DNA of 64,000 nucleotides from Xiphias gladius (taxonomy: Eukaryota > Chordata > Actinopteri > Istiophoriformes > Xiphiidae): positions 2,357,501-2,421,500 of the forward strand of contig NC_053411.1 in assembly GCF_016859285.1 (NCBI RefSeq). The letters run 5' to 3'. The notes beneath the pieces are model-generated. The model did not search any database. It was not told the DNA's origin and worked only from the letters and a program-made list of their open reading frames with translations. The position numbers and the translations under genes are program-made. Below, in pieces: positions 46,990 to 62,200 of this stretch (within the stretch, counting starts at the first letter, position 1; the number at the start of each line of letters is the position of its first letter).

Positions 46990-47274
46990 TTAGGTTTTTC
47001 TGCTCCGATTACTGATCCCGCAGCAGCGACAAGAGGAGGAAGGCGTCCCCAGTCAGTCCTTCCTGCCCTCAGCCTCTGCCCTGTCCCTCCCTCCCTCTCT
47101 TTCCTTCTCTACTCATCTCACTCTCTTAGGGGTGGAGTTTGTCGCTGAGGCGTGAGCCAGATTCTGTCAAGGAGGTAGTTGCTGTTGAAATCAGAGGAGA
47201 GCAGACAGGTAGGGAGGAAGAAGAAGGAGAAGAAGAAGAGAAGGAGAGGAAGCGCCAGATGTCAGCAGATCAGG
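46990..47274 (+). promoter_or_regulatory. frem1: Probable frem1 promoter and non-coding first exon
   Basis: This is a GC- and CpG-richer island in AT-rich surroundings, with pyrimidine-rich CCCTCCCTCTCTTTCC, then a purine-rich stretch ending CAGATCAG before a perfect donor GTAAGGAC at 47275. The next convincing acceptor is at 52894, just before the frem1 start exon. The frame from 47139 ([11 protein letters not shown]) is low-complexity and ends in the intron. Assigning it to frem1 is inference. Confidence 0.45.
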
Positions 47275-50200
47275 TAAGGACATGTCTAAATGTATGTGGA
47301 GATATCTGCTGGGGAGCTTTCTTATTTAGGAGCATAATAGCTGCTCAAATGTCCTCTTCTTCTTCTTCTCCTTCTTTTTTGGTTATTTTTTCTTTATCCT
47401 AAATATGTATCTTTTATCAGGATCCCCATTAACTGATGTCTAAGTGAGCTCCTGTAGTCTAAGTGTCTCACATTGTTTTGTCAGGACATGGCATTTCATT
47501 AACATAACTAGATATATAGTGCATTGAAGGAAATTTGGTGTCCAAGTGTTACAACTTACCCCGCATCATCAGTGACGGTTTATTCATACCTCATTTAATT
47601 TAAAACTGAAAAACATGCCGTTCTGTCTGTAGCACTTCAGCACTGTAACATGCACCAGTACACGAAACTATACTTTTGCCCATTTATCACACGCTCAGCT
47701 TTTGCTTCTTGCAGTTGGGGGGTATTTGGGAGTTTTTCAAGACTTTCTGTTGCACATTCTGGTCTATGCTGCTGGAAGGCAGCCAATGTTAGCCGCTCAT
47801 GTATTCAGCAGAAGGCCTTCTTATTTCCCAGTGGCTCATCTTCCTTTGAAAATTGCTAGCTGCTAAGGACCCTGTCATTATTAAGATTAGAAGAAGAAGC
47901 CACTGCTGTGAATGGATGTAACAGGCATTCCCAGCTGTGGAGCAAAGCCACTTGTTACATGACACATAACATTCCCTCACAGCTGTGTGTTTTGTGTCCA
48001 TCACTAGTTTGTGGTTTGGTCAAGGCAGAATGTAAATCATCTGGATTATGGAAGAATTATTTATTGTTATAGTAGAATTATGAGATACTATGTGACCTTG
48101 ATGAGCTTTCATTATTATTTTATGTTTTGCGCTATGTTATCTTTGTAAGGGGGTGAGCGGGGTAAACCAGTAAACAGACAGGGAGCATATTTTATGTTTT
48201 TACCAATTGTTATACTGTATATCAAATGTTTAATGCTTAATATCTCAGAACTGTACTGTATCCAAATTATATCTGACATATGACACATGTGAGTCACGAT
48301 GAATCCAGTACACCTTTAAATTAGAAGATGAGGGAGATCAGCAAAAAAATATTTTGGAAAAATGTCCTAATATTCCACTTTTTTTCCCCTAATTTTTTAT
48401 CCATGGATCTTGGAGAGCGATCCTGGTTTTTATACCTCTCACACAGCCGGTGCTCTGTCTTCTCCTAAATCTGTTTCAGTTCATAACAAACAGTAGTAGA
48501 GCAGTTTATATTCAGGTAGAGCAGGCTTATAGGCCACTTAGCTAACACACTATGATAGCTCTGCCATGAAATTTAGTTGTTTTGTGATCGAATGCTGCCT
48601 TCAAAGCCACTAAGGACATTAAACAACTGTTTTCACAGACAGAATAGTACACCTTGGGATGAATCAAGTGATCTTTACTTATAAAATTTGGGGAGTGCCC
48701 CTTTAAGAGCGTGTGAATCGGCTGGAGAGAGTAGTACCATACCATCCACCACTGATGTTATGTTTGGGTTTGGATTAGGGAGTGCATGTTGTGCTACCAC
48801 AAGTTTATGGGAATGTAAATCTAGTCTGCCATTAGACCTGCTGGCTTTGACACTCAGCAGATGCTGAGCCTCCTCCTGAATAACATAGCCAGTAGAGAAA
48901 CCGGTTCAGTCCTGACATATGAGGTTAATTCAGAGTGATTGTAGTTGGTGGTCCTTGTCTGTTCAGGATTGGACGCATCTTCTTGGCATTATATTGTAAA
49001 GCCACTGTAACATGAAGCTCTGCCAAAACAGGAAAAGGATCAACTGAAAACAGGGACAGGACCCTCAGAGTGCTCCAGGCAGCTTAACATTAGGACTTTT
49101 CCCAGCACTCCCACCTCCCATCTGCAGCCTCCCCACTGGGACTCACATCAGTCAGAGGGCCATCCAAATCTTTAACAGGACAGATTACTGAGGCCTTTGT
49201 GCTGTAACACTGAGAGCAAATATCCGTGACATGCAGTCATTTAGTGTGACACAATGCTGGGCAGGCTGTTATCTACTAAATTGTAATCTACTCTTAGCTC
49301 TGGCATGCAGGTGGACTTTGTTTAGCTCTGCATCTCATTGCTCACAAAGCATCTCATTGCTCACAAAGCTGCATGGGAAATCGCATGTATGTGCTCATGT
49401 AGACTATTAGGGAAGATACTGTACATCTTTTTTCCTTAATCTGACTGACTGTCACATACCTTTGGCAATATAGTGTATGACTGCTGTTAACATCTGTAAG
49501 TAAATACAATACAGACAGCCTTATCTAAAAGTAGACACTTGAAATCATTCATATACCCCAACCATTACAGTTTACATATTTTTAAGTGATAAATTCAGAT
49601 CACAGTTTAAATTTTAAAGCTACACTAATCAATATGTTTATATTAACAATGTATCAAATGAAAATGTCGAATTTGAAAAATGTTGTTCGTAGAAATAAAC
49701 CCACAGGGAATTATCATCAAACTCTGCAGCCCCCCCCAGGTCTATGGAGTGTTTTAGTGTCTTTCAGCTCATTGTTTCGTTTTGTAGGCTTACAACTTTA
49801 CTCTTTTGGTTCAGTCAGTTCTTATCAATTTCACTTCCAGCAGCAGCAGCTTTTTTCAGTGAAAGAGCTCTGATAGCCACTGTCCACTACCTGCCCAACA
49901 TCAAACAGCAGAGAGACAAAGTCAGAGACGAGCCGATGAACATGGTGGAGCATTTAGCACATAACAGACCTAAAAGGAGAATGAATATTGGACTTACGTT
50001 CATTCAGGTGAACAAAAACACAACTCAAAATTAATTTAATTATACTTGCTGTACCCTGACTACTCATACTAATTTATGTTAATATTTTTTACACAAAAGG
50101 TCATACCACAGGTCACTCAAAGCACACATTATTGCTGTCAGATGAAACCACATAATGTCAGCTTTTTAGGGACTATGTTCATTAACAGCCTTGTTTTCAG

Positions 50201-53200
50201 CTCAACCAGCACAGACTTTACAGTGATATTTCTAAACCCACAATTGAGGTTAAAACATGAAAATTACCTTATTTACATTTTTCTCAGGACACACAAAAGC
50301 AGTACGTTGCCAGCAGTCTGAGTTGGAGGTTGAGGGGGGTGTGATCATTTGGAATCCTGTTTTTACATTCAGCTCCTTGAACATGATCATTCCAGCTCCC
50401 TAAACACAAGCATTGTTCATGGAGACAAGCTATAACATGTTCCCCAATGCCGAGCCTGATTATAAGGTGCTTTTCTGTTCAAGGTGCTTTCTGTGTGAGG
50501 TCTGGGTTAGGTGTCCTAGACAAGTGTTGAAGGAATGTGGCAGGATGACATCTGAAGCTGGTTTCAAATACAAAAAACCACCACACATCCTCCGTGGGAT
50601 CTAGGGTGAGAGAGGATGAAACTTTATCAATCCCTACAGAGAAAAGAGTAATTAGTACTATGAGCCAACAGCAAAGCAGAAAACAGAAAGAAAACAAGCT
50701 ATGACTGCAAAAGTAGGGAGGATTGGGCCATTGTATTCAGAAATTTAAGGACCCCTTAAGTTGTTTTAAAGAATGTTTTAAGGATGGTTTTTATAGGAAG
50801 TTTGTCCCCTACTGCTTTTAACAATCATAGCAGGACCAGTCTTCTATAGCAGAAAGGTCCATGTTGGGGGGTGACTCTGTAAATGCCAAGGGTCACTGAA
50901 AAAATCATGTCATTACTAGAAAGACTGTGTTTAGCCTCAGGGAAAGGCCAACATTTGTTCATAATGAACGTATTTCCTGACAAGCTGAGTACAGAACAAG
51001 TCACAAAGTTTATAAGAGACTTGGAACATACCTGGAGCTCGTTAAAAACCCAACTTATTGCGGTACTCTGTCATATAACAACAACTTTACATTCCGGTAG
51101 ATATCATAAAGCAGCAGTGTTTGTCTGTTCCTGTATATGAGGGGTGCTTATATTGGTGCCTCTTCATTCTTCTGCTGGTAGACATGGTAGTCTTTTCTTA
51201 TTATATTGTGTCCTGTGGTACTGGATGCTTCTTAAAGGATACGGTTATAAGGCTTTAATATTATGATAGAAAACTGATGATGGGGGTAACCCTTATGTGT
51301 AGTTTTGGGAAATGTGCTTATTTGCTCTATCTCTGGGGGTGAGATGAGAAGACTGATATCAATCTCATGTCCTTACAAGGCTGGAGTTTTGACACAGTTA
51401 TCCCAGCTTAGCAGTAGTGTGGAAGCAGGTGAAAACAGCTAGCCTGGCTCTGTCCGAAGTTCAAAAATACAGTTTGTGGTTGGTACAGTTATGTTCTGGA
51501 ACTATTTCTTGATGAACGAAGGTTTATCCATCCACCCAGTGCTTCTGTGCAGCATCTCCAGCTTTAGCCAGGCTTGCCAGATATGATTGGTGAGTACAAC
51601 TTTTGGATTTGATTCCTGTATCAGTATGATGGTACAAAACCTGACAAATTCACTGTCGCAAGAGCATGGCCCACTGCGCAGAGTAACTGTGACCAGCCGT
51701 TTTTCACTTAAAAGCAGTTACAGCACCTAACCGCAAATTGTAGTTTTTACCTTTTTTGTTTCTGTATACATTTAGAAAATACCATGCAACATGCTAATTA
51801 TTCAGCTTTAGAAGTGCCGTTGAGTGTATTTTGGAACTTTGGCCAGGCTACCTGCTTCCCCCTGCTTCCAGTCTTTATGCTAAGCTATGGTAACCACATC
51901 CTTACTCGGGCTCTGTACTTAACACACAGACAGGAGATTGGTATGAGTCTTCTTCATCTCTCTGAAATAAGGTGAATAAGCATACAATGTTTCACAAAAA
52001 CTTCAACTATTCCTTTAAAGCCCTTTAGCGTTGACCTCCAGTGATAGTATCGACAAAGTTTGCATGGCAGACAATAATGATACTTACAGGGGATGTAGCA
52101 AATGTTAAAGAACATTATTGAGAGGAGATTTTGTTTTTACACTCTTATGTCTCTATTCACTATTCATATTCATTTTAAATATGATCTCTACATTTTCAGT
52201 ATGTTATGCAACTATGCATTGACATATTTTCTTACTGATTGAATGCATGGGGTCACACAACATTCACACAACATACTTCACCAGTTTTCCATCATTAATG
52301 CATCATTGCCCCTGGCAGAATGAATCCTATAGGATTTCCAGCTCCACTGCAGGATGTGGTGGAGGAAAACAAGCTCGTCATTGTCTAGCATAACTATATG
52401 GATGATGTCCCTCATCATCACAGGAGAAACATATCTATGTCTTAAATGTGTTGTAGTATAGCTGTAGCTGTCGGAGGCTAACATTCTCAGCATCTTTTAG
52501 CTCAGTGTTTTGGTTTTCCAGCCAGCAAACTCCACGCTCAGCCAACTCGTTTGCACCAGCAGCAGACAGCTCTTTTCCTGTGAAAAAGCTCTGATAAACT
52601 CACTGTCCACTACCAGCTCAGTAGTAAACAGCAGACAGACAAAGTTAGTTAGAGTTAGAACTACATTTTGTTCTCTTTTAAACTCTTGAACTGACATGTT
52701 AGTGTGGCCAATACAATCAACGAATGCAGTTATAATTGCTTTTATGAAATACAATATTTTTGCTCTTGCTCATTTTGGTTTAAAGAAATATTGTGGTGTT
52801 TTTGGTTTTGTTCATTTGTTTTGGGAAAACGTTGTGCTTTACGCTTCATTAATATGAAATTATCATGGACTGAAACCTTTTTATTTCCTTACAGCTCCTG
52901 GCTTTTTATGTGAACTGGTAAAAGCTCACACATGCAGCAGAATCATCATACAACCAGAGGAAAATGTTGCTTCTTCTCAAAGGGAAAGACTCCCTTTGTC
53001 TACTAAAGTCTCCAGTTGAAGTGTGTTTCTGAAAGCAATCCTGCTTTTGTTAAGAGCCCGTCCTTGAAGACCCTACAGGACCGTCAGCTTGTGACTGACA
53101 GTGATGGGTGCACAGAGTCAAATGCTGGCCTGGGCGTTGCTTCCAGTGCTTCTGCTGGGAATGGCCTGCTCACTGCGCAGTTCCCTTGTGCATGTCAATA

Positions 53201-56200
53201 AGGGTTTAAAGGTGAAACGGGGTCAGTCAGTCTACCTTGATGAGGGTGACCTGCAGTTCAATATTCCTCATCAGAAGGATGCATGCAAGGTGGAGGTGGT
53301 GTTAAATGAGCCCATAACTCAACGAGTGGGAAAACTCATGCCTCAGGTAATGGAAAAAACCTCTTCCAATGAAAACCCCCTGTATGTTCCAGTCAATTTA
53401 TCATCTGTAGTAAAACAAAGTTGCATAGTTTGAAGGCATGCATTACACTTTGATAGCACTGTTTGACAGCTGACATGCAGCAAACCATGTAATATTTTAT
53501 CAGTGTTGAGGTAATGATGACTAGGTCTTGGTGCTTCACCAATCTACCTGATTCCATCATGTTCTTCCTATTTCCCTCTGGATCCCGGTACCTCACAGCT
53601 GTATGTGTCAGTGCCTGATGTCATTTTGGTTTTATAATCTGTCAAACATAAATCAAATTAACACATTGAGTCTTTATATAAGGGATAGCAAGAGATGAAC
53701 GAAAAATAATTTGGCAAACGGAATGGACAACCCTGTCTCCTAGCTACAAAATGCATTGATATACAACTAATGGCTTTGACAGAATATGTGATGGCGGAAA
53801 TATTATTTCTGCCTGATTCCTAAACTTTGTCCTATTAGGTTTAGGCTGCTTGAATTAAGGTTAGGGAAATGTTGTAATTTCGGTTAAATATTGAAAAGTC
53901 AATGTGCTTCAAATCAGCATTGATATTTTAGATATTTCAGCAAGACTGTCCTACCAAATGTATCTCCATGTATTTAGCAGCCTAGTGTTCGGTCACGAAA
54001 AGAGAGATATTTTGGGGGAGAGAATGTGAAGGGACCTCTCTATACTTGTCCCTTTGTGTTCCAGGTAGACGGGCTGTCTCCTCTCTAATGACTCAGTGCT
54101 GACATATACAGTCATCTCTTGGATGTCCCAAATGAAAGTTAAAAAAAAAAGTTTAGGACTTAAACTTGAAACATTCACTTCACTATAAGTGGGCCCACAC
54201 AGCGTTTAAGGCTTTTACTTACTTAGGAGTTAGGAGTTTAGTTATGTATAAGCTGTCAAAGCATGTCACATGTCACAGTCAAACCATTTGTTTATACTGT
54301 TCCGTTTAATAGCGAGATTATTATTTAATTTACCATGAGTTTCATTTTCTGACATGTCCCATGCCCAGTCATCAAGCCTTTACTGCAACCCCAGCTTATA
54401 CTACGTATGTAAAAGGAATTAATGTTTAGGTATTAGACATATTTAGCACCTGATTCAGAGTTAATTAGAAAAGATTTATCAAGAAAATGGTCAGTATGCA
54501 GAATAACAGGTCTATTATGTTCTCCTATTTAGGTGACTGATCAATAGTTAGTTACATGCTGTAGTCTATTTAATGTCATTCAAAACATTTATCATCATAT
54601 GCCAAATAGTCTTTGAGTTAGAGTTCTGTTGGAAATACTTATCTGATATTATTAATTTCCTGTTTGTTCCAGTAAAGATTTATTTCACATGTCTGTAATT
54701 TCCTAATAATTTCCAAGTTCTTTTACAGAAAAACTAATTTAGTACTAGTTATATAGGAAAAACAGGGATGACCTTAAAAGTATCCATTTCAACCCAAGTA
54801 AATACCCATCCATCCAACCATTGGCTATACCACTTATCCTTTTGCTGGTTGTTGGGGGGCTGGAGCCAATCCCGGCTGACATTGGGCGAGAGGCCGTGTA
54901 CACCTTGGACAGGTCGCCAGTATATCACAGAGCTGACATTTAGAGACAAACAACCAGTCATGCTTATATTCACACCCATAGGCAATTTAGAGTTGCCACT
55001 TAACCTGACCCACATGTCTTTGGACTGTGGGTCAGGTTAGGCAGTCCGCACAGGCATAAATGAAAACTTAAATTCTTAAGCAATACAATGCACCATTACT
55101 CAATACAACAAACTCAGAGATTTTTCTACTACAGCTTTACTTGGTCTGGTATGACCACTATCTTATGGTGGTTTACGTTAGCTAATATTAGCAAGTTTTA
55201 TGACTCTTCTCTACTTGTATTACTGTTAAATTGCAGTATGTATTAGCAGCCATCATTATTGTGTAATATTCAGGTAGTTCTACATACAGTAGGCCTGACT
55301 ATCACATTATATTTGATAATTGAAATTTCTCCCTTTTTTTTTTTTTTAGGTTTTTGATTGCCATTATCTAGCTGATGAGGTGAAGTATGTCCATAATGGC
55401 TGTCCATTGTTAAAAGAGGACACTGTCAGGCTTCGACTGTACAGGTACAACACCTGGATATCATTAAAATATTGTCTTTCTCCTCTGTTCTTGCTGTTCT
55501 AGTCGCTTGATCAGCTTATGTTTTTTTGACCAGGTTCACAGAGACAGAGACATACATGGAGGTGTTTTCTCTCCATGTGGAGATTATGGAACCTGATTGC
55601 ACCATCATAAAGCTTGGGCCTAAATCCTTGGAGGTTCCTGAATTCTACGGTCTCTCTGATGCTGTTGATGGCAATGTGGTGTCCTTCCACTATGAGAGCA
55701 GGTCTAGCCTGGAGTGTAGCATCCATCTGAGCAACCATGACACCCACCTCCCGGCCCATGGCCAGCTGGTCACTGGAGAGCCAGAGAAAGCCACCAAGAG
55801 AGGGGACGAGCCAGAGAGCTTCATCCACCTACGTCAGCAACTAGGTACCCTACGAAACTGCATGGCTGACAACTGATGATAGGAAATCCCCATTCCCTAG
55901 CTTATCCATAAGTGAAGAGAAAACATTTCACCAATACAAAACAAAAAATTTAACCCAGAAATACAAGGTCCACCACTAATAGCTGGTTAATAATTATGTA
56001 AAAGTACTGAAAGGACTTTTTCCCTTTAAGTGATTCCTACTTTGTAGTATCAGTAGAATTTTTCAGTGGTCACTAGTTAAGACTGTGTTGCTTTCAGCCT
56101 TCATTCTCAATGTGCCCAGGTTAGATTCATGTGGGCATGGCTTTTTAATACTACCACTACGGGGCACCAAGGTGGACATTTCTAAATTCTATATATAAGG

Positions 56201-59200
56201 GCTTTAAGCATCAGAAATTTATTTATAGGTAATTTCTACAATAAACTCTTTTATCAGTGGGTTTAGAATTTTTGTGGGGTTTTTTTACATTTTTGAATGA
56301 TATTACTTTTTCCATAGTTAAAGTTTTCAGTTTCAGAAAGACAATCTGCTGTCAAACCACATTCCTAAGTATATTTGTATGATCCAGCAAGAGTGATTTG
56401 GGTACCATTTTAATGGTACCGTTTTAATGACAGGACAACACAGGTGTATGTACAGAAGACCATGCACAGTATGTTGTCTTATCAGCATTCAAAACAAGTC
56501 TACCATTAAGAAGTGATATATGAAAAGCATCTGTCTGATTGAAGATGAGTAAAAACTTATGTTGGAGTACAAACACAAGCTTACAACACTATACAACAAT
56601 AAAATAGAATAGAAGAGAATATAATAATTTTAATTTTGTATAAGTGGTACTGGACCAAGAATACCTAGCTTTAAGGTAACCCTAACCAACTGAGTGTGAC
56701 TTTATCTAGACGTTACACTAAATAGTTAAAACAAGAATACACAAAATTATGTCACAGTTGTGTTATCTCTGGTTTTGTTGTTATTCAGATAATAAAGCCA
56801 GGGCAATGTGTAAATCTGAAGACTGCCTGAAGGGTCTTAAGCTGGTGAAGTTCTCCAAAATTCCCTGTGATGACTTCCTGTTGATCGGGCTGAGGTATCA
56901 GCACATAGATCCTCCATCTCCAGATACAGACTACATCGCAATCAGACTGGACCTCAAGGACACCAGGAGTGGCAGCATATATCAGGTAATTTGGCTACTC
57001 TACTGGCTGTGCTAGTGCAGTGATTTTACACATGTATTTTTTACTTGTTAAGAACTTGTACTTTAGTTTTGGCTTGAAAGGTTAATTGAATAAGGGCACA
57101 AAGTACTAGATTTCACCTGTCAGTATTAAGTGTTGGAAAGTTTAACTGTACAGATGGGGAGTAAAATATTCCGTTTCTGATTAACCCATGTTATATTAGC
57201 ACACTTGGAGAGCACTTTCTTATTTTCATTTATGGTAATGCATGCCACATAAACAAGTTTGATTTTATTTGGTTATGATTTTGGGTTCTCCCTTTTTTCC
57301 ATAACAGCTTTACAATTTTTTAGCATTTGCTTTTAAATTTTTTTTCACTTCATACTCCATAAGAGCATCCAGTCTAAAAAAAATGTACACTACCTTCAAA
57401 AATGGTTGATGGTCAAAGTTACTAAAAAACTATGGTAAATGTGACACTAAGGTAAAACGTATATAATTTTTTCTAAGTATTATTCTTTGTGGCTTCATTC
57501 TCTTTTTATACTTTGGTGTAGTCTGAACAGACCTGGATTCCAGTACGGATAGTTGGTGCAATGCCCAACCAGCCTCCCAAACCGTCCTTCATGTCTATGT
57601 TCATCCTTGAAGTGGACCAGTTCATCCTCACTCCACTCTCCACTGCTACACTGGATGCTCAAGATGAGGAAACTCTAAAACAGCTTTTGGTTTTCAACAT
57701 CACCAAACCCCCTGTGGACGGCTTCATCACTCATCTGTCCGATCACACTCGCCCAATCTCCTCCTTCACATGGATGGATCTCAATGACATGCTCATTGGG
57801 TATCAACCTCCAAACTCCTCACATACCCAACGCAGGAATTATGAGGTAGAACCTCCCTTTCTTATACTTTGTGCAGTATATAAACGATCATTTTGATATT
57901 GCCAATAGAGCCTCAAAATTTCTTTCATCTTTCCAACAGGTGGAATTTGAGGTTCATGACTTTTTCTTTGAGAAGAGTCCGTCAATAACTGTTCATATGT
58001 CTGTAAGGAATGCAGACACAAATGCACCCAGAGTGTCCTGGAACATGGGTATGTTAACATTGTCACAGTGCAAATGCAATTTAGTTGATGATCAATATTT
58101 GTAATTAAAAACATCACTACGTGTAATGCAGTTTTATCAGCCAATAATCTGCTTGGTTGTGCATGTTTAAGCTTTTTGATGAGTTTTTTGCCCTCTGTTG
58201 GTCAAAAAACCAACAAACAAAAAACAATTAATAAAGCTGTAAGGCTCGACTAGACAAGGTTTCTATGTAAAAATCTAGCTACTGTATATAATTAGCATAA
58301 ATCTAAAAGCTGTGTTACACCAAAGAAGCTGGTAGACACCGGAAATTATCTCTGTATAAATAAGAGTTAACCAAGCTGCATCCTAAGCAGCAGACAGTAG
58401 GTTCTCTGACCACAGATACTGTCCAGCATCAGAACTTTTGACTCTCTGGTCTTTGAGGTATCCTTCAGAATTAGGTTTTGCATATTAGGTACAATATACT
58501 TAGCTAAGTGTAGTTTTTGTATGAATAACTTTTCTTGTAGGTCTCAGCCTGTTAGAGGGTCAGTCTCGTCCAATAACGTGGGAGCAGCTCCAGATAGTGG
58601 ACAACGACAACCTGAATGCTGTTCGTATCATCACTGTTGACGGTCTGCAGCATGGACGCCTCACTGTCAGAGGTACGGACACAACTGCCAGTGGACACAA
58701 ACCTCTCTGCTTCTATTCGGTTGCCTCTGAAGCACTAATAGATCAGTTTAAAGTCATGGTAAAATCAGTCAGGGCATACTGAAGCTATGGTAATCCATTG
58801 AGCTCCTTGGTGTAGTTATTTTCTACTTTATTTAGTGGCAGGGAACTTGCCTATGGCCCCAAATTCTAACCTTAAGACAGCAGGACATAGGATGGAATAA
58901 TGTTTAGATTAAATTGTTGATCAGCAATGTGTCATATCTGCAAGCCTGGGCTGGATGGTAGTTCTGTAAATGTTGTCATATATCACTCTAGGCCTGCCTG
59001 GTTACCACAATGAACTCTTTTGCTTCAAATTCAACTTAGATGAACTTTGAAATTTGTGCCGTTCACCAGTAGCAAATCATCTTGTGTTAACCAATGATCG
59101 AACAGAAAGTCCGAAACAGAGGAAGCTGTCATAGCACATTAGCTGTTAGCTATCATTTTTATCCCTGCTCTACTGGAGTATAAACTGCTCCACCAAAAGA

Positions 59201-62200
59201 TGCATGGTTTGCAGACAGTTAGGAGACAAGAGTCAATACTGTACAATTACTGTTTTTTTATTTTTTTTGTGGACTAACTTGCAAGGCAGCAAACTTGGAG
59301 AGCTGCTGTGACTGTGAAGTGATGTTGATATTTCAAACTTCAGTGGTTGTACAGAATAATGTTTCATGATATATGTAGGACTTCAAAGGTTTTGTTTTTT
59401 TTTTAAATTTGAATTCAGCTGTTATGTGATTGTTTGATGTAAACTCCAGGTGGAAAGGGCTTCATGTTTACTGTCAGTGACATCAGAGCAGGCGTAGTTC
59501 GTTATCACCATGATGACAGCGACTCAACCAAAGACTTCATTATCTTCCGTATCACTGACGGTCGCCATCAGACCAGGCACAAATTCCCCCTCAAGATCCT
59601 GCCGAAGGATGACAGCCCTCCTTTCCTCATCACCAATATGCTGCTGGAGGTGTCTGAGGGCCAAACAGCTCTGCTGAGAGGCTCCACCCTCCAGGCTTCA
59701 GACATGGACTCCAGCGATGACTACATCCTCTTTAACATCACCCGCCCCCCACAGGCAGGGGAGATCATGAAAATCCCAGGACCAGGGCTCACAGGTTAGG
59801 AGGATGGACTTTATTTTTTAATTGTACATTGAGTTTGTTTTTGGTTTTAATGTTATAATGTTATGTTTGTGTTGGTTTTAACCCAGGTTACCCTGTTAGC
59901 CACTTTCTGCAGAAGGACCTGTCTCAGTCCATGGTTTACTATAGACACCTAGGAAACGAGGTGTTTGATGATTCGTTCGAGGTGGTGCTGTCTGATTTTC
60001 ATGACCCCCCCAACCTGTCAGAGCCTCAAGTGGGTAACAGTAACACACCCCCAATAGACTATTATTCAGTAAAAAAAAAAGAGGAATCCTTATTTCAGTG
60101 TGTGTTACATAATCATGAACAAAAATTCTATACTGTTAAAGCAGGATTAGACTGATTGGCCTTTCATTACAAGCTGAATACAGTTCAGTGTGACATCTAG
60201 CTCTGATATAATGCAGTATACTATGACAGCAGTGTAGAATTGATCAATGTCATATTGGTTGTCAACTGGAAGTCATTTACCTGAACAAATTTTAACAACA
60301 CAAAAGTTTTCTTCAGTATAATGTCATTACTTGTTTTTATAGTATACATTTTCATCATTTGTCAGTTTCAGTAGAACCTAATATTCCAATTAGAATTGGT
60401 TTAAAAGCCCAAACAGAATGCTACATATAAACAGCTCAATCAAAATAAACAGGCCCAAACTGATTGAAATTCAATTGGTTGCAGAGGGTTACTTTAATCT
60501 TTTCATAAAGCAATCATTGCCATGAAAAAGATTTAACCTGATTACTTTCTGGCTGTGTTCTTTCTGCACACGCCCTCTGTCTTGACGTAAATGCGTGGGG
60601 ACGTAGGTTCCTCCATGCATGATGTTCATGATCACTTTTGCTCACAGTTACACACATGTCACATGTCACACAGCTGCTCTGATTAAATGTGTTGGTGCAT
60701 GTAAAAACCAGACCATAATAAATCACATCCCATGTAAACAGTTGACCTGAAATGAAACAATGTGAACATATAACATGATTTAGTGTCTACACTGAAACTG
60801 ACTTTTCCACTTTGACAAGACACACCCTCTTTGAGAAACACTGATTATATTGACATTTTAAATGAAAATGTTCATATTTTTAGATTAAAGAAATTAACAT
60901 CACCTCCAAATTGTAGTTATTGTCACATTCATTACAAAAAAAAACATGAAGGTGTACATTTCAAGCTACTTGATAAAATAATAAAATAAAATAATAAACA
61001 AAATAGCTAAACAAAAAGTAAGCACAAGTTTATGTGATAACTTTTAGATTCTTCTCTACCTTTATTCAGGATTAGGTTAGGTGGTGGCAGCTTCCTGTAG
61101 AGTTGTTATGCTTAGACTTGAGCCAGCTGGATGTATACTTAACACAATAGGTTGATGGCAGTCCCACTATAGATACTATACTGTACTTTCATCTTAGGGT
61201 TTGATATATAGTTCAGCAATTGTTAGACAGATTCATTATACATTATTTTTTTCACTGAGCACATAAGCACATAGATTCTTTTAAACACTGACTTGCTGGT
61301 GGCACCAGATTAAAAAGTCAACAATTTTGTCCTCAGGGGACCAGGAAAATCTGTACCAAATATTAGGCATCCATTTGTTGTCAAGACATTTCCCTAAAAC
61401 CAAAACTGTCAGGCTCAAGGGATTACTAAAGTCTTTAGGATTCATATTCTGGGGATCATTAATATATGTCGGTACCAAATTTCATGGCAATCCATCCAAT
61501 AGTTCCTGAGATATTTAATTATGGTGCCGACCAATTGATATTGTCAACTCTTGAGCTACATTGCTTGAGTGGTTAAAAAAAAACTTATGAAACAATCCAT
61601 GAGACAAACATCCTCAATCTGGGATTTAAGAGAACTGCTTTACTACTCTGCAACTACGATGGAATTCTATCACAGACTTGTATTTAATATCTGATTCAGT
61701 GATCTATAATGGTGTCTTCAGGTGGTGATTGTGCACATAGAACCTGTTCCAGACCAGCCACCTAAAGAGGTTCCTGGTTCCAGCCGGTGTCTCATGATCA
61801 AAGAAACAGAAGTGGTCCATATAACACGACAGCAGCTTCACTTTGTAGACCAGGAGTCCCCAGACAGTGCGCTGACATACACAGTTACCACTCCCCCTTT
61901 CTACACTGGTCCTCACAGGTTAGTATATCCTCAGCTGCTAAAAACACTATACACCAAACTGTGGAAAAGCATTCTGTCTGAACTATGTGCTCTTGTTCTG
62001 ATGGGCAGCACTCCTGACGCAGGACGGTTGTTCCTGGTGGATAGCATACCCAAATTCACCAAAGACTCCAATGCACCAGTGCTGAGGCTCTTCACACAGG
62101 TAATTCTTGTAGTTTTTAATACATTAGAGGTACATGTTGTGGGACTGGCTCATCCAAAACTCATCCATTTTATTGCTTGTTTCCAGCATGCAGTGAACTT

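Noticed and set aside
47139..47402. 87-codon frame with a Glu/Lys-rich stretch
   Set aside because: The composition is low-complexity and a perfect donor sits in the middle (47275), so it is better read as a non-coding first exon.
54749..55040. Frames on both strands of 88-90 codons
   Set aside because: They lie wholly in a common fish repeat.
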